Shown: positions 17,120 through 17,454 of the stretch, piece after piece
Position numbering within the stretch: position 1 is the first letter of the stretch
Layout of the letters: every line of letters starts with the position of its first letter
Position numbers and translations under genes: made by a program
Notes under the pieces: generated by a model
Told to the model about the DNA's origin: nothing
The model's input: only the letters and a program-made list of their open reading frames with translations
Database searches by the model: none
Assembly (NCBI GenBank): GCA_003550305.1
Contig: QKYT01000655.1
Span: forward strand, 31,693-49,146
Length of the DNA: 17,454 nucleotides
Origin: Glomus cerebriforme
Taxonomy: Eukaryota > Glomeromycota > Glomeromycetes > Glomerales > Glomeraceae
Direction of reading: 5' to 3'

Positions 17120-17454
17120 ATGTCCAATGTGCATACATTGAAAGATATAAAAAATAGAGGACACCNGCTGGGTAGTGCATATGAGCAAGAACTCAAAAAA
17201 AAAATAAGATCCGTTACAGAATTTAACTCTGAGATTAATGATCTCAGTGAAAAGCTGGTAGATAAGTACAATTATCGAGAAAAGGAGTTCCAGCAAACCT
17301 ATGCTAATATTGGAAATAAGATTAACCAGTTAAATATATCTAGCGCTAAAGTTAGATCTCAACTTATTTCTGAATAGACGTCTCGTATTGAGCTTGAAGC
17401 TGAAGTCAAATCGCTTAAATCAAATATTAAAACACTAAAGAGAGAGCTAACTTT
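17120..17454 (+). pseudogene. Coiled-coil protein, partial, with an in-frame stop
   Basis: From ATG 17120 the frame encodes a charged helical protein (AYEQELKKKIRSVTEFN, then EINDLSEKLVDKYN) with heptad-like spacing. A TAG at 17375-17377 interrupts it. The same frame continues after the stop with more coiled coil (IELEAEVKSLKSNIKTLKREL) to the window edge. Either the TAG is a nonsense mutation, it lies in an unrecognised intron, or the downstream part is a separate frame. The frame is also open upstream of 17120 but looks non-coding there. It resembles the coiled-coil start of the gene at 11940 in style, not in sequence. Confidence 0.5.

Noticed and set aside
1..17454. tRNA, rRNA or CRISPR arrays
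   Set aside because: I found no cloverleaf-like sequence with conserved loops, no rRNA-like stretch, and no evenly spaced repeats with unique spacers. The 19-bp array has no spacers.

Overview
ORGANISM. The window looks like nuclear DNA of an arbuscular mycorrhizal fungus of the Glomeromycotina, most likely Rhizophagus or a close relative. The evidence is strongly AT-rich DNA, GT-AG introns, and protein families I recognise as expanded in that genus: a Crinkler-type NTPase/nuclease, an F-box protein, coiled-coil proteins with a C-terminal CPxC...H motif, and a small 'HIGPK' helix-turn-helix protein. These assignments come from pattern recognition, not from a database search. About twenty isolated N bases mark unresolved positions.

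LAYOUT. 1-1899 is AT-rich and holds only short degenerate repeats. 1900-1949 is a perfect 50-bp spacerless palindrome. It is followed by a 19-bp minisatellite (1967-2047) that resumes at 3600. The array is split by a complete 1548-bp Mutator-like (MULE) element (2048-3595) with 147-bp TIRs and a perfect 9-bp target-site duplication. The MULE carries no transposase, only a minus-strand intron-containing gene, so it resembles a Pack-MULE. 3816-5550 is repeat-rich, with diverged tandem and inverted duplications and a small minus-strand Cys/His ORF.

5556-10479 is the most unusual part: a plus-strand cluster of three decayed genes. The first (5556-8576) combines an archaeo-eukaryotic primase, a zinc-binding motif and an SF3 helicase. 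The second (8824-9960) is a tyrosine-recombinase-like protein. The third (10043-10479) is a small coiled-coil protein. Together they look like a dead mobile element that could prime and unwind its own DNA and integrate through a tyrosine recombinase. The first two genes carry 19 internal stop codons but only two frameshifts, and several catalytic residues look changed by transitions, which suggests cytosine deamination.

10675-11038 is an F-box pseudogene. 11940-12974 is an intact coiled-coil protein with a C-terminal zinc-binding motif. 13035-13599 is a frameshifted gene with another CPxC...H motif. 13931-16011 is a spliced Crinkler-like gene with a P-loop NTPase followed by a PD-(D/E)XK-like nuclease domain. 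16290-16568 (minus) is a small helix-turn-helix protein, and a 265-bp Tc1/mariner-type MITE with a TA duplication lies 43 bp before its start. A degenerate repeat (16880-17030) and the start of a coiled-coil gene (17120 onward, cut by the window edge) close the window.

HOW IT FITS TOGETHER. This is accessory, transposon-rich DNA. One dead replicative element and two short TIR elements sit among members of expanded fungal families. Zinc motifs of the CPxC-x3-H type occur in the primase and in two neighbouring genes, so these families may share a module.
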